The translations under genes were made by a program, and so were the position numbers. Shown piece by piece: positions 29,137 to 38,336 of a DNA stretch of 64,000 nucleotides. The stretch lies in NCBI RefSeq assembly GCF_900182815.1, contig NZ_FXUA01000006.1, positions 186,001 through 250,000 of the forward strand, written 5' to 3'. Numbering within the stretch: position 1 is the first letter of the stretch; every line of letters begins with the position of its first letter. Below the pieces are notes generated by a model. That model saw nothing but the letters and a program-made list of their open reading frames with translations, made no database searches and was not told where the DNA came from. This DNA is from Algoriphagus winogradskyi (GTDB lineage: Bacteria; Bacteroidota; Bacteroidia; Cytophagales; Cyclobacteriaceae).

Positions 29137-30123
29137 ATGCTAAGTAGAGTAGCGAATAGTATTTATTGGCTGGGTAGATACCTGGAGCGTGCGGAGAATT
29201 ATGCGCGATTTATTGATGTGAATTTCAATCTGATGCAGGATCTTCCTGTAGATCTCAAGGAGCAGTGGCATCCACTGATCGCTGCTACTGGAGATTTGGC
29301 TCTTTATGAGAAAAAGTGTACTGGCTACGAAAGAAATCAGGTTTTATTCTTCTTAGGGTTTGATGCCGAGAATCCGAACTCAATGCTCTCAACTATTAAG
29401 AATGCCCGTGAGAATGCCCGTATAATACGGGAAAATCTCAACAAGGAGACTTGGGAGAAAGCCAATGAACTTTATTATATGATGCAGGAAGGCTTGGAGA
29501 AAAAGGTGTGGAAGAAAGAGGATCCAAGGCCATTTTTTGAAAAGGTTAAAAACCAAATCTTATTGATTTACGGGATTGCTGATAGTAGTGTGGCGAGGAT
29601 TGAAGGCTGGTATTTCAGGCAACTAGGGCAATATCTTGAGCGGGCTGACAAGACTTCTAGGATTTTGGACGTGAAGTATCACATTCTTTTGCCTGCAGAT
29701 CAGCAGGTAGGGACGCCTCTCGATTTCTTGCATTGGATGGCATTGCTGAAATCTGTCACCGCATTCAATACTTATCGGAGATTGTATGGAAATATTGAAT
29801 CTGCCAATGTTGTAGAGTTTTTGGTCCTGAATAAATATTTCCCTAGATCTATTTACTACTGTATTAAAGAAGCAGAGAAATGCCTGCACAATATTTCCGG
29901 AAATTTAGGCGGAGGATATATGAATTCCTCCGAGAAGGCAATTGGCGAATTGCGTTCGAAGCTAGAATTTGCAGAAGTGGGAGAGATTATTGGTTTTGGA
30001 CTACATGAATATCTCGATAGTCTTCAATTGAAAATCAATGCGATTTCCAATAATGTAGATTCTAATTTCTTCACCATCAGAGATAATCAAAATCACCAAA
30101 ACCAAACCCAATCACAGAGTTGA
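29137..30123 (+). CDS. Alpha-E domain protein (DUF403)
   Basis: The 328-residue all-helical protein begins with the diagnostic MLSRVANSIYWLGRYLERAE. It contains a second helix-rich repeat with WYFRQLGQYLERADKTSRIL and LLKSVTAFNTYRRLYG. The glutamates in the two LERA motifs give the family its name. It is co-transcribed with the ATP-grasp gene (15-bp gap) and closed by a terminator at 30157-30191. Function is unknown beyond its fixed partnership with CP-ATP-grasp proteins; the two are thought to modify a peptide or protein substrate. The last 15 residues are Asn/Gln-rich and probably disordered. Confidence 0.92.
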   Translation: MLSRVANSIYWLGRYLERAENYARFIDVNFNLMQDLPVDLKEQWHPLIAATGDLALYEKKCTGYERNQVLFFLGFDAENPNSMLSTIKNARENARIIRENLNKETWEKANELYYMMQEGLEKKVWKKEDPRPFFEKVKNQILLIYGIADSSVARIEGWYFRQLGQYLERADKTSRILDVKYHILLPADQQVGTPLDFLHWMALLKSVTAFNTYRRLYGNIESANVVEFLVLNKYFPRSIYYCIKEAEKCLHNISGNLGGGYMNSSEKAIGELRSKLEFAEVGEIIGFGLHEYLDSLQLKINAISNNVDSNFFTIRDNQNHQNQTQSQS

Positions 30124-30156
30124 TAGGTTCTTTGTAAAAGCATAGCCAAATAGTAT

Positions 30157-30191
30157 AAAAAATGCCCCAGCAATTTGCTAGGGCATTTTTG
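30157..30191. terminator. Terminator between the converging alpha-E and AEC genes
   Basis: AAAATGCCC / GGGCATTTT arms with an inner AGCA/TGCT stem separated by one mismatch, followed by T residues on the plus strand and preceded by A residues, so it may work in both directions. Confidence 0.8.
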
Positions 30192-30231
30192 ATTAGTAGA
30201 CCTATCGGTTATTCTATTAACCTACATCGTA

Positions 30232-31368
30232 TTATTCAACTGAACTGTCTTTAAGCACTTTTTCTCTCAAATTTTCAAAACTGAAATCTGCGTTTTTGAC
30301 TACTTGAATTGCCTTTGGAATCAACGCGGTTCCAACTAGCAGTCCTCCTATGGAGATGACGTGTAGTGGGGATGTGAAATAGCTCCCTGATGTAAAAACA
30401 CCTAGAATCAACAAGGTGCTGTACGGCATAGAAACTGCTAAAACGTTGATACCAAGATCAAGGTCAAAGGTAGGATTGCCTTTTTGAGATTCATTTTCAT
30501 ACTCAAGCTTTCTGATTGCGGACATGTGTGCAAAAGGCCAAAAACTAACGGCGCTTTGAGGAAATACTACAGCCAGTAAGACTGCGGCCTCAGAAGGCAT
30601 TGGTACAAGCCAGATGAATAATCCGCTAAGTAAGAAGGTGAACCCTGCCCTAAAGGTCAGGATAGATGAAATCATTCGTAGCTGGTCCCATTTGAAGATC
30701 ACTGCTATCCCGATGAATAAGAGGACAAGCGGGGTCATCATGTCTTTCATCATAACAATGGATGAGCTAAGGAATGCTGGCATACTTTCCATATTAAATC
30801 CAAAGCTAAGTAATCCAATGGCGACTAAAATCACCAGGTTTATTGGCTCGCTTACCATAGCTAGAAGTAATTCTTTTACCTTTTGCCCATTAGATTTAGC
30901 CTTGAGTTGTTGGTTTTTGTAATACCAAGACATTGCTAACAAATAGGCTAGAACTAAGACGAATAACTTGTTGCCAATGTCAGCAAGTGCTGCCCAAGCC
31001 AGTACATCGTCTCCTAGATATTCTACAATAAATGGGAAACAAGTTAACCCTGGTGCAAGAGAAGGGAGAAGCAACATCAGTGTTCGCATAGCCGGACTAT
31101 CTGCCTTGATACCAAAGAATGGTAGCGAGAACTTGGTAATGATGATCATCACAATATTAAAAACCAATGCCAATACCGGAAGAATTAGAAGGTCCGGGTT
31201 GATTTCGATTTTCAACAAAGCCACAAAAATCATTGCCGGTAAGGCGATGTTTAGAATTATGGTTTTTAACCCTTTTTTCTGATCCTCATTTTGTAGTTTT
31301 TTCTGGAGAAAAATCCCAATAACTATTAATAGAATCAGCGATAGAGTCTTCTGAAGTGCAATACTCAT
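30232..31368 (-). CDS. AEC-family permease (auxin efflux carrier-like)
   Basis: The 378-residue protein has about ten membrane helices arranged as two five-helix halves. Family-like features are LNIALPAMIFVALLKI after the first helix, the GLTCFPFIVEYLGDD break region and, in the second half, MTPLVLLFIGIAVIF. AEC members move organic anions such as malate or malonate, and related carboxylates, in bacteria. It is the last gene of a minus-strand series after a Tat-exported aminotransferase (15-bp gap), a lipoprotein and SusD/SusC, so it may carry the product or substrate of that pathway across the inner membrane. Substrate is inference only. Confidence 0.8.
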   Translation of the reverse strand: MSIALQKTLSLILLIVIGIFLQKKLQNEDQKKGLKTIILNIALPAMIFVALLKIEINPDLLILPVLALVFNIVMIIITKFSLPFFGIKADSPAMRTLMLLLPSLAPGLTCFPFIVEYLGDDVLAWAALADIGNKLFVLVLAYLLAMSWYYKNQQLKAKSNGQKVKELLLAMVSEPINLVILVAIGLLSFGFNMESMPAFLSSSIVMMKDMMTPLVLLFIGIAVIFKWDQLRMISSILTFRAGFTFLLSGLFIWLVPMPSEAAVLLAVVFPQSAVSFWPFAHMSAIRKLEYENESQKGNPTFDLDLGINVLAVSMPYSTLLILGVFTSGSYFTSPLHVISIGGLLVGTALIPKAIQVVKNADFSFENLREKVLKDSSVE

Positions 31369-31383
31369 ACGAATTTTTGCTTA

Positions 31384-32556
31384 CTAGGCTGTCACTTTTT
31401 TGAAAGCGTCTACGAAAATTTCCATTTCCTCTTTTGTGCCCATGCTTACTCGGCACCATGGTTTGTTGTCGATATTGAATACTCGAATACCTACTCCGCT
31501 ATCGTACATACCTTTCATGAATGGTTGTCCCTCCATACGTAGTGGGAAGATCATAAAGCTGGTTTCTGAAGGTATAATATCATACCCAAGAGACGCGATT
31601 TCACCTTTAGTGTACTCTCTGCATTCGGTGTTCATTTCTCTACAACTCGTAATAAATCCAGGATCCTTTAAGCTTGCAATAGCCCCATTTAAAGAAGTGA
31701 CGCAAAGTCCCATTGTACTTCTTACTTTCGACGTGATGCTTTCAATACGCTCTGGAAGTGCTACCATGTAACCGATTCTTAAGCCGGCCATTCCATGGAC
31801 TTTAGAGAAGGTTCTGGCGATGATTACATCTTTGCCTTCAGCTACGAGTCCTACCATGGAAGATTCTTCAGGCTTTTGAAGGAATTCTAGATACGCCTCA
31901 TCCACGAAAACAGGTGTTTTTTCAGAAACAGTCGAACAGAAAGCTTTGAGTTTCTTGGCGTCTGTGATGGAGCCTGTCGGGTTGTTTGGGTTGCAGATGT
32001 AGACAAGGTTAGTCTCTGAGTCAACGGTTTTAGCCATAGCATCTAGGTCATGCTGAAAGTCACCCGTTAATAGAGAAGGCTTCCAGGTGGCTCCTAGTTT
32101 CTGCGCGGTATTCATCAAGGACATATAAGATGGATCTGCAGATACCACGTTACCGCCATTCATGAACTGTACGAATGCAACTTTTTCCAGAATATCTGAT
32201 GAACCTGGAGATAGCATGATGTGATCAGGTGTCACGCCTTCTTTCTCGGCAATCATATCGATGAGTACTTTTGCTTCTCCATGTCCATACCTATTGCCTA
32301 AGGAAATAGAGTCAGAGATGGCTTTAATTACTTTAGGTGAAGGCCCATAAGGATTTTCATTTGCATTTAACTTGGCAACTATCCGTGCTTCATTGTATTT
32401 AAACAAAGGGATGTGCTCATTTAGAATAGAGTCTGGCTGATATGCGGCCAATGCTTTATTTTTTGGTAGTGCAAAAGCTGGAGCGACAGCCATTGTTCCC
32501 ATTGCCATTAGGCTGGATTTGATCCAAGTTCGTCTGTTAATAGAGTTGTTTATCAT
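31384..32556 (-). CDS. PLP-dependent aminotransferase (HisC-like) with twin-arginine signal
   Basis: The 390-residue fold-type I aminotransferase resembles histidinol-phosphate aminotransferase. Landmarks are LNANENPYGPSPKV, NPNNPTG at 189-195, VDEAY around 218-222, the PLP Lys252 in TFSKVHGMAGLRIGY and Arg260. Unlike cytoplasmic HisC it starts with NRRTWIKSSL followed by a hydrophobic stretch and an AFA site (about residues 7-30), a plausible Tat signal, so the enzyme would be exported folded with its PLP. It sits between a small lipoprotein and an AEC permease downstream of SusC/SusD. A periplasmic transamination step on the imported compound is inferred, not shown. Confidence 0.88.
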   Translation of the reverse strand: MINNSINRRTWIKSSLMAMGTMAVAPAFALPKNKALAAYQPDSILNEHIPLFKYNEARIVAKLNANENPYGPSPKVIKAISDSISLGNRYGHGEAKVLIDMIAEKEGVTPDHIMLSPGSSDILEKVAFVQFMNGGNVVSADPSYMSLMNTAQKLGATWKPSLLTGDFQHDLDAMAKTVDSETNLVYICNPNNPTGSITDAKKLKAFCSTVSEKTPVFVDEAYLEFLQKPEESSMVGLVAEGKDVIIARTFSKVHGMAGLRIGYMVALPERIESITSKVRSTMGLCVTSLNGAIASLKDPGFITSCREMNTECREYTKGEIASLGYDIIPSETSFMIFPLRMEGQPFMKGMYDSGVGIRVFNIDNKPWCRVSMGTKEEMEIFVDAFKKVTA

Positions 32557-32601
32557 GATTTAATAAGGTTGTTGAATGATTTTTTGATGTTATTAAAAGT
32601 G

Positions 32602-33045
32602 TTAGTTGACTCTTATGGTGTGGTATTTTCTAAATGGAACATTTTTGTAAGTTCCTGCGAATTCTAATCTGACAGAATTTCCGCTGGAAGCCTCGGAGAG
32701 CCCCAAATCAGCCCAAGAGACTACCAAATCAGCTGCGCCATCAGTGCCGGTTACTAGTCTGGCCACTTCATTCGTATTGTTGATGAATACCGCGATATCT
32801 AGATTTGGAACAGGTATAGAATCTATACCTTTCGTATGATCCAGAATATTGGTCTTATCCAGTTCCAAAAATTTGGATCCTACGGTGACAGGTGAGGTTG
32901 CCCCGAAGGAAGTTCCTTCGAGTAGGATTAAAACCGGAGAAGCTACATTTGGTGTTACCAAATCTTCTGCTTCCACACAGGATTGAGAGAAAGCAAGGGT
33001 GATGAAAGCTGCCGCTAGTAAGTATATGTTGAATGACTTTTTCAT
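32602..33045 (-). CDS. Small secreted lipoprotein of the SusCD locus
   Basis: The product is 147 residues from the ATG at 33045 (MKKSFNIYLLAAAF); 17 upstream in-frame codons overlap the end of susD and are not needed. It has a lipoprotein-type signal with Cys in LAFSQSCVEAED. The mature part is beta-rich and Gly/Ser/Thr-rich and has no enzymatic motif; it could be an immunoglobulin-like or surface substrate-binding module. It starts 35 bp after the susD stop and 45 bp before the aminotransferase start, so it is clearly part of the operon. No family is recognised. Confidence 0.75.
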   Translation of the reverse strand: MKKSFNIYLLAAAFITLAFSQSCVEAEDLVTPNVASPVLILLEGTSFGATSPVTVGSKFLELDKTNILDHTKGIDSIPVPNLDIAVFINNTNEVARLVTGTDGAADLVVSWADLGLSEASSGNSVRLEFAGTYKNVPFRKYHTIRVN

Positions 33046-33080
33046 AAGAAATTGAATTGAATGATTAGAGGTTGATTTGG

Positions 33081-34541
33081 TTATTCTACCCACCAAAGTG
33101 GAGTTCTCATGTTGTCAGATCCGCCAAGTTTGCTGACACCTTCGTCCAGATTAGTCTTATTAAGGGAGTATTCTGAAGTAGGGTATTCGATTCGGGTAGG
33201 CAGTACACCTTCGTTGGAAAAGACCGAGCTAGGATGGGGAGCAGACATCACTGGATAGCCTGTACGACGATATTCATTCCATGCTTCAACTCCCTGCCCG
33301 AAAAGAGCAATCCATTTTTGAGTCATGATACTCTCTTTGGTTACTCCGCCTATTCGGCTCATGTAATCACTTGGCATGGTTAGACCTTGCTGATGGAATG
33401 ATGCTTTGATCGCGCTTTCAAGAAATGCTGAGGCATCACCTTCTATATCCCCATCTAATGCAGCCTCTGCTTTGATGAATTCCACCTCAGCATAGGTCAT
33501 TAGTACACTAGGAGCCGTAGGGTCCAAATATTTTAGTCCAATTCGCGAAGCGTTGAAGGTGCCAGCTGCTGCATCTGTAAGTCCATTTGGCAATCCAGCA
33601 TAGGTACCATCGTCCAATGGTTGCGCATAAACAGTGATTCTTTCGTCATCAAGTTCAAGTAGCTTGTTGATGAGTGTAGTACTGATATTCCAGTCTGAGC
33701 GAGTTGAGAATACATCAAACATTTTGTTTCTGCTTCCAATTACATCGAAATGAGTTAGTTCGGCCGCTTGGGCGTTGTTTTCGATAATTGGGTATTTTAC
33801 AGGATCAGATAGAATCTGAGTCATAATAGCACTAGATTCTGCAGGTTTTTTAGCTGCCTGTCGGTTTGCCATTCTCAAAGCGAGGGAATTCGTAAAACGT
33901 TTCCATTTCATGATATCCCCATTAAAGAGGATGTCTCCAACAACAGCTGGTCCCGATGTGGAAAGGAGATCGTTCGCCTCCATTAAATCAGCTAAAATTC
34001 CAGCATAAACTTCCTCCATTGAATCGTATGCAGGAGAGTTAATGGCTTCTTCTGCTGTTCCTTTTAGGGATTCAGAATAGGGTATTGGGCCAAATACATC
34101 CGTCAGGTATGCAAATGAGAAGGATTGCATTGTCATTGCTATTCCTAAGTAGTTGGCATTTTCATATTCTGCTCCGGCGGCCGTTAAGGATTTAACCCGT
34201 TCGAAATTGATCAGCGATTCATTATATATACTATTCCAGGTGCCTGAAGAAATGGTAAGTGGTATTTCATAGCTGTCTCCTTCTGCATTGATATAGATGT
34301 TTCTGGATAGATGTTGGATCCAGCACATAGCGGCATCTATATTCAGTCTCTGGTATCGGGTGCTGTGCCCCCAGTATCTGTCTACTACTACTTGTATGGC
34401 ATTTGGCAGAAGTAGAGAAGGGGAAATAGAGACAGGATTGTTAGGGTCGGTGTTGATTTCTTCAAAATCCTTGGTGCAGGACGAAAGCGTACCAAAAGAG
34501 AGAAGAAGTATGGCGATGGTTGATTTATATAGTCTTTTCAT
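33081..34541 (-). CDS. SusD/RagB-family outer membrane nutrient-binding lipoprotein
   Basis: The product is 486 residues from the ATG at 34541 (MKRLYKSTIAILLLSFG), with lipobox Cys in TLSSC. The mature start TKDFEEINTDPNNPVSISPS is typical of the SusD-like_2 branch. The TPR-like helices include AYLTDVFGPIPYSESLKGT and WKRFTNSLALRMANRQA. The C-terminal phrase is QKWIALFGQGVEAWNEYRRTGYP. It forms a lid over the SusC transporter and captures substrate at the surface. This SusD branch is often found with peptide or small-molecule systems as well as glycans. It lies 120 bp after susC. Confidence 0.94.
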   Translation of the reverse strand: MKRLYKSTIAILLLSFGTLSSCTKDFEEINTDPNNPVSISPSLLLPNAIQVVVDRYWGHSTRYQRLNIDAAMCWIQHLSRNIYINAEGDSYEIPLTISSGTWNSIYNESLINFERVKSLTAAGAEYENANYLGIAMTMQSFSFAYLTDVFGPIPYSESLKGTAEEAINSPAYDSMEEVYAGILADLMEANDLLSTSGPAVVGDILFNGDIMKWKRFTNSLALRMANRQAAKKPAESSAIMTQILSDPVKYPIIENNAQAAELTHFDVIGSRNKMFDVFSTRSDWNISTTLINKLLELDDERITVYAQPLDDGTYAGLPNGLTDAAAGTFNASRIGLKYLDPTAPSVLMTYAEVEFIKAEAALDGDIEGDASAFLESAIKASFHQQGLTMPSDYMSRIGGVTKESIMTQKWIALFGQGVEAWNEYRRTGYPVMSAPHPSSVFSNEGVLPTRIEYPTSEYSLNKTNLDEGVSKLGGSDNMRTPLWWVE

Positions 34542-34661
34542 GTGTTTATTATTTGATGTTTTTGGCCACATGGAATCTCACATGGTAAATAATAATGTCT
34601 GTTGATGACGTCTGAGTCATGTTTGATTTCATGATAAGTTCTTTATAGGTAGAGAATTAGA

Positions 34662-37600
34662 TCAGAATGTCACGTGAAGATTGAATCCCAGATTTCGGGT
34701 AGAGGGCATTTCTCCATAAGAAAACCCTTGACCGTTCCCACCTTTGTCATCAACTTCTGGATCCATGTGGGGATGGTTTTTATATAGCATCGCCAGATTT
34801 CTTCCTACAAATGATAGCTTCATTGTTTGTATGAACTTATTGCCCAGGAAGTTTTTTGGGAATACATATCCCACAGACAGTTCACGGAGTTTTACATAAG
34901 TCCCGTCAAAAATTCCCGATTCGTGGTACGTTCTCGGATTTTGGGAATTCCAGAATGTTCCCGCGCTAGCAATGACATCATTTGGTACATAAACTGGTTC
35001 TTCTGAAGTGCCTATATTCTTGACACCTTGGCCTATTACACCTTCTTCTCTACCAATAGCAGTTTCAGCATATTGTCCTGTTTTTCTGGCAAGACCAGTT
35101 CCTACATCGAAAATATCTCCGCCCATTTTCATGTCAATCAACATGTTGAGCTCAAGTCCTTTGTAAGCGAATGAGTTGCTCCATCCACCGATCCAGTCGG
35201 GCTGTATATTGCCTAAAATGTGAGTTCCGCTTTCCAAAACTGGCAGGCCATTGTTATAGATGATTTCTCCTTCTGGACTGCGCTCATATCTTCTTCCATA
35301 AAGCGTACCATATGGCTGACCCACTCTTGCTTCGGACGTCAATGAGTTTTGAGTTGCTAAAATGTAGTTTTCCAAACCTTCAGCTAGTTCAACCACCTTA
35401 TTCCTGTTTCTCGCAAAATTGAATGCGGAATACCAGCTAAATCCGGATGCAGTATTGATTGGAGTAGCATTAATTGTCAGTTCTATCCCTTGGTTTGTGA
35501 TCTCACCTGCATTAAGAATTTGGCTGGAATACCCTGAAGCTGTAGAGATAGATACTGCTAAGATTTGATTGACAGTAGATTGATGGTAATAAGTGAAATC
35601 AATGCCGGCTCTTCCTTCAAAAAACCTCAAATCTAAGCCTACCTCTTTTCCAGTGGTGATTTCAGGTTTTAATGTTCTATTAGCTATTTCATTAGATTCA
35701 GCATAGGTAGGGGTGGTGCCTGCCCACAGTCCTTCTGACGAATAAACTTGATTTAGGAGGTATGGATCGGCGTCATTACCAACTTGTGCTATACTCCCTC
35801 TTATTTTTGCAAAGGATAGAATGTCTGACTGAACATTGAAAATATCTGTCAAAACAGCACTCAACGCCACCGATGGATAGAAGAATGAGTTGTTGTTAGT
35901 CGGTAAAGTACTAGACCAATCGTTTCGACCCGTTACATCAAGGAATAGGTAATTGTTGAATCCAAATTGGGCGGACCCGAAGACACTATTCACTACTTGT
36001 TTTCTGATGGTGCTAGATGGCGTGACCGGGCTAGCGTAATTGCCTAAGTTGTAAAGCCCATCTATCGTGAGCTGTCCTACATTCACCGAAGTGCTTTTGT
36101 AGTTATTTACTCTATTGTTTGCTCCAGCTTGGATTTTCAAGGAAAGTCTTGGAAACAAGTCTTTGTCAAATGTCAAGATAACATCACTATTGGTTTCCTG
36201 ACTGTTTAGAACGGATTCAGTGTAGGAGCCAAATCTTTTGACATTGTTTTTGAAACTTTCAGCGCTGTTGATATTTATGCGCGTATCAGACCAGTAATCA
36301 GTTCCTGACCTTGCCATGATGCTGAAATGCTCATTGATGTCATAATTTAGTGCGATACTACCTACTAGGCGATCTTTTTCATTAGAGCTAGGTAGATACT
36401 TCTGGTTGAAAAAGGGATTTGAAAAGTATTCATGTTGCCAGTTAGCATAAGGGTAATCGTCTCCTGGTCGGAAGGTTTGTCTTTGGATATCATAGTAATC
36501 TTCCCAGTTTTTCAGCTTGGTGTAATCCGTATGTCTGTGGGCCCAGATAAAGTCCTGGCTACCTGTAAAACCTCTATTGTCTGATCCTGATTTTATATAT
36601 TCTGCATTTACACTCATTTGAAGTTTAGGGACGAACTTATAAGAAGTGTTCAGTTTGAAGTTGTTTCGGTAGTAATCATTGTCAGCCATGATACTTGTCT
36701 GATCTAATCTTCCAATTGCTACCCGAAAGCTTCCTTGGTCATTTCCTCCGGAAAGTGCGATTGTATTTGTTACGCTTTGCCCAGTCTCCCAAAAATCTTC
36801 CCAGTTGTTAGGCTGTGGAAGCAATGGAACGCGTTCGGGAGCTGAATACCAAAGAGGAACTAAACTGCCATCCATTGGGGCTCCCCAGCTTTCATCTACA
36901 CCCGCGGTGCCTCTTATCCCATCCGCATCAAAACCGTTTCTTCCGTCTACATACCAAGTTCTATAACCGGAACCTCCGCCATACGTATTCTGAAAATTTG
37001 GTTTAACTAAGGGATTGTCCATAGTCATATTGCTATTGAACTCTATACCTATCCCTTTCGAACCAGCTCCGTTTTTAGTAGTGACCATGATGACACCGTT
37101 TGCAGCACGTGAGCCATACAATGCGGCAGCTGTAGCGCCTTTTAGGATAGTCATTTCCTTGATGTTGTCAGGGCTGATTTCAGAAAGTCCATTTCCGTAT
37201 TGCCTGCTGGAGGTCTGCTCCAGCGGTACTCCATCTACTACAACAAGTGGTTGATTATTACCCGCCACAGAGGATGAGCCTCTAATAACTACATGTGCAC
37301 CACTTCCAGGCATAGAGTTGCCTGTCACTTGTACTCCGGCGACTCTACCAGAGAGGCTGTTTGCCACATTAGAAGGACGTGATTCAGTGAGAGCACTACC
37401 ATCTACGCTTTGAGTGGAATAGCCTAAGGCTTTTTTATCTCTTTCCAGTCCAAAAGCCGTTACTACTACTTCATTTAGTGCTAAATCAGATGATGCTAAT
37501 TCGATGGTGAACATTGATGTTGACCCCACTGTTATTTCCTGAGTGGTAAACCCAATAAATGATACCATAAGGATAGGATCTTCTGTTTCGTCAGTCAATG

Positions 37601-38132
37601 TGAGTGAGAATTTCCCATCTATATCAGTGACAGTTCCGTTCATCGTTCCTTTGATCAAAATACTGGCTCCAGGAATGGGAACTTGATCATCGTCTAATAC
37701 AACACCTTTAATGGTTCTTTCAATATTCTGAACAGTAGCAGTGGGTATTTGATAGCTAAAGTTGTTTGCAGGTGCTATGGGTGCTTGAGTTTGTGAGGAT
37801 TCTAACATGTAAAAGTCTCCAGCACCTTTTCTGAAATTTATCTGACTTCCTTTCAGGATACGTTGTAAATTTTCTTCCGCAGTAAGCTTCGAATTTATAG
37901 CTGCAGGAATTTTTGTGTAAGGATCAACAATTGAAGTAGGGTAGGCTATAGAAATAGCATAAAGATCTTCGAGTTCTTTGAGCGTTGATTCTAGGTTTTT
38001 ATTTTCCGACTTCACGTTAAAAGTTGGACCTTTAGCGAATTGTGTGAGATTTTGGCCTTGTGCAGAGATTGGGAGTGCCAGCACTCCTGTTACCCCGGCA
38101 ACCAATAGATAACGGGTAAATTTGATGAGCAT
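34662..38132 (-). CDS. SusC/RagA-family TonB-linked outer membrane transporter with STN domain
   Basis: The 1156-residue protein has a signal peptide (cleavage near ISAQGQ) and an STN/secretin-like domain (about 37-110) that contacts a FecR anti-sigma factor. A carboxypeptidase-regulatory-like beta domain follows (about 140-220, IKGVVLDDDQVPIPGASILI). The plug begins at VVVTAFGLERDKKALGYSTQ and includes GNNQPLVVVDGVPLE and LKGATAAALYGSRAANGVIM. A 22-strand barrel ends in the terminal aromatic strand GFNLHVTF. The STN domain fits the sigma/FecR pair immediately upstream: substrate binding outside should trigger transcription of this operon. Confidence 0.96.
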   Translation of the reverse strand: MLIKFTRYLLVAGVTGVLALPISAQGQNLTQFAKGPTFNVKSENKNLESTLKELEDLYAISIAYPTSIVDPYTKIPAAINSKLTAEENLQRILKGSQINFRKGAGDFYMLESSQTQAPIAPANNFSYQIPTATVQNIERTIKGVVLDDDQVPIPGASILIKGTMNGTVTDIDGKFSLTLTDETEDPILMVSFIGFTTQEITVGSTSMFTIELASSDLALNEVVVTAFGLERDKKALGYSTQSVDGSALTESRPSNVANSLSGRVAGVQVTGNSMPGSGAHVVIRGSSSVAGNNQPLVVVDGVPLEQTSSRQYGNGLSEISPDNIKEMTILKGATAAALYGSRAANGVIMVTTKNGAGSKGIGIEFNSNMTMDNPLVKPNFQNTYGGGSGYRTWYVDGRNGFDADGIRGTAGVDESWGAPMDGSLVPLWYSAPERVPLLPQPNNWEDFWETGQSVTNTIALSGGNDQGSFRVAIGRLDQTSIMADNDYYRNNFKLNTSYKFVPKLQMSVNAEYIKSGSDNRGFTGSQDFIWAHRHTDYTKLKNWEDYYDIQRQTFRPGDDYPYANWQHEYFSNPFFNQKYLPSSNEKDRLVGSIALNYDINEHFSIMARSGTDYWSDTRININSAESFKNNVKRFGSYTESVLNSQETNSDVILTFDKDLFPRLSLKIQAGANNRVNNYKSTSVNVGQLTIDGLYNLGNYASPVTPSSTIRKQVVNSVFGSAQFGFNNYLFLDVTGRNDWSSTLPTNNNSFFYPSVALSAVLTDIFNVQSDILSFAKIRGSIAQVGNDADPYLLNQVYSSEGLWAGTTPTYAESNEIANRTLKPEITTGKEVGLDLRFFEGRAGIDFTYYHQSTVNQILAVSISTASGYSSQILNAGEITNQGIELTINATPINTASGFSWYSAFNFARNRNKVVELAEGLENYILATQNSLTSEARVGQPYGTLYGRRYERSPEGEIIYNNGLPVLESGTHILGNIQPDWIGGWSNSFAYKGLELNMLIDMKMGGDIFDVGTGLARKTGQYAETAIGREEGVIGQGVKNIGTSEEPVYVPNDVIASAGTFWNSQNPRTYHESGIFDGTYVKLRELSVGYVFPKNFLGNKFIQTMKLSFVGRNLAMLYKNHPHMDPEVDDKGGNGQGFSYGEMPSTRNLGFNLHVTF

Positions 38133-38336
38133 AGATGAATAGGTTAGTGGTTAGAATGATTACTCGCGTTTATTTTGGGCTAATTGCTGATCATTCAATC
38201 CCTTGGGTATGGTTACTACCTAGGATTCACTAGTGCACTTTTTGAGCTTTGGGTTTTAGGCCTAAAGCTTTTGCTCGAACTTAATTTTCTATGGTATTCG
38301 GTTTGCTTGCGATCCGGCCGAAAGGCAAGCGGTATT

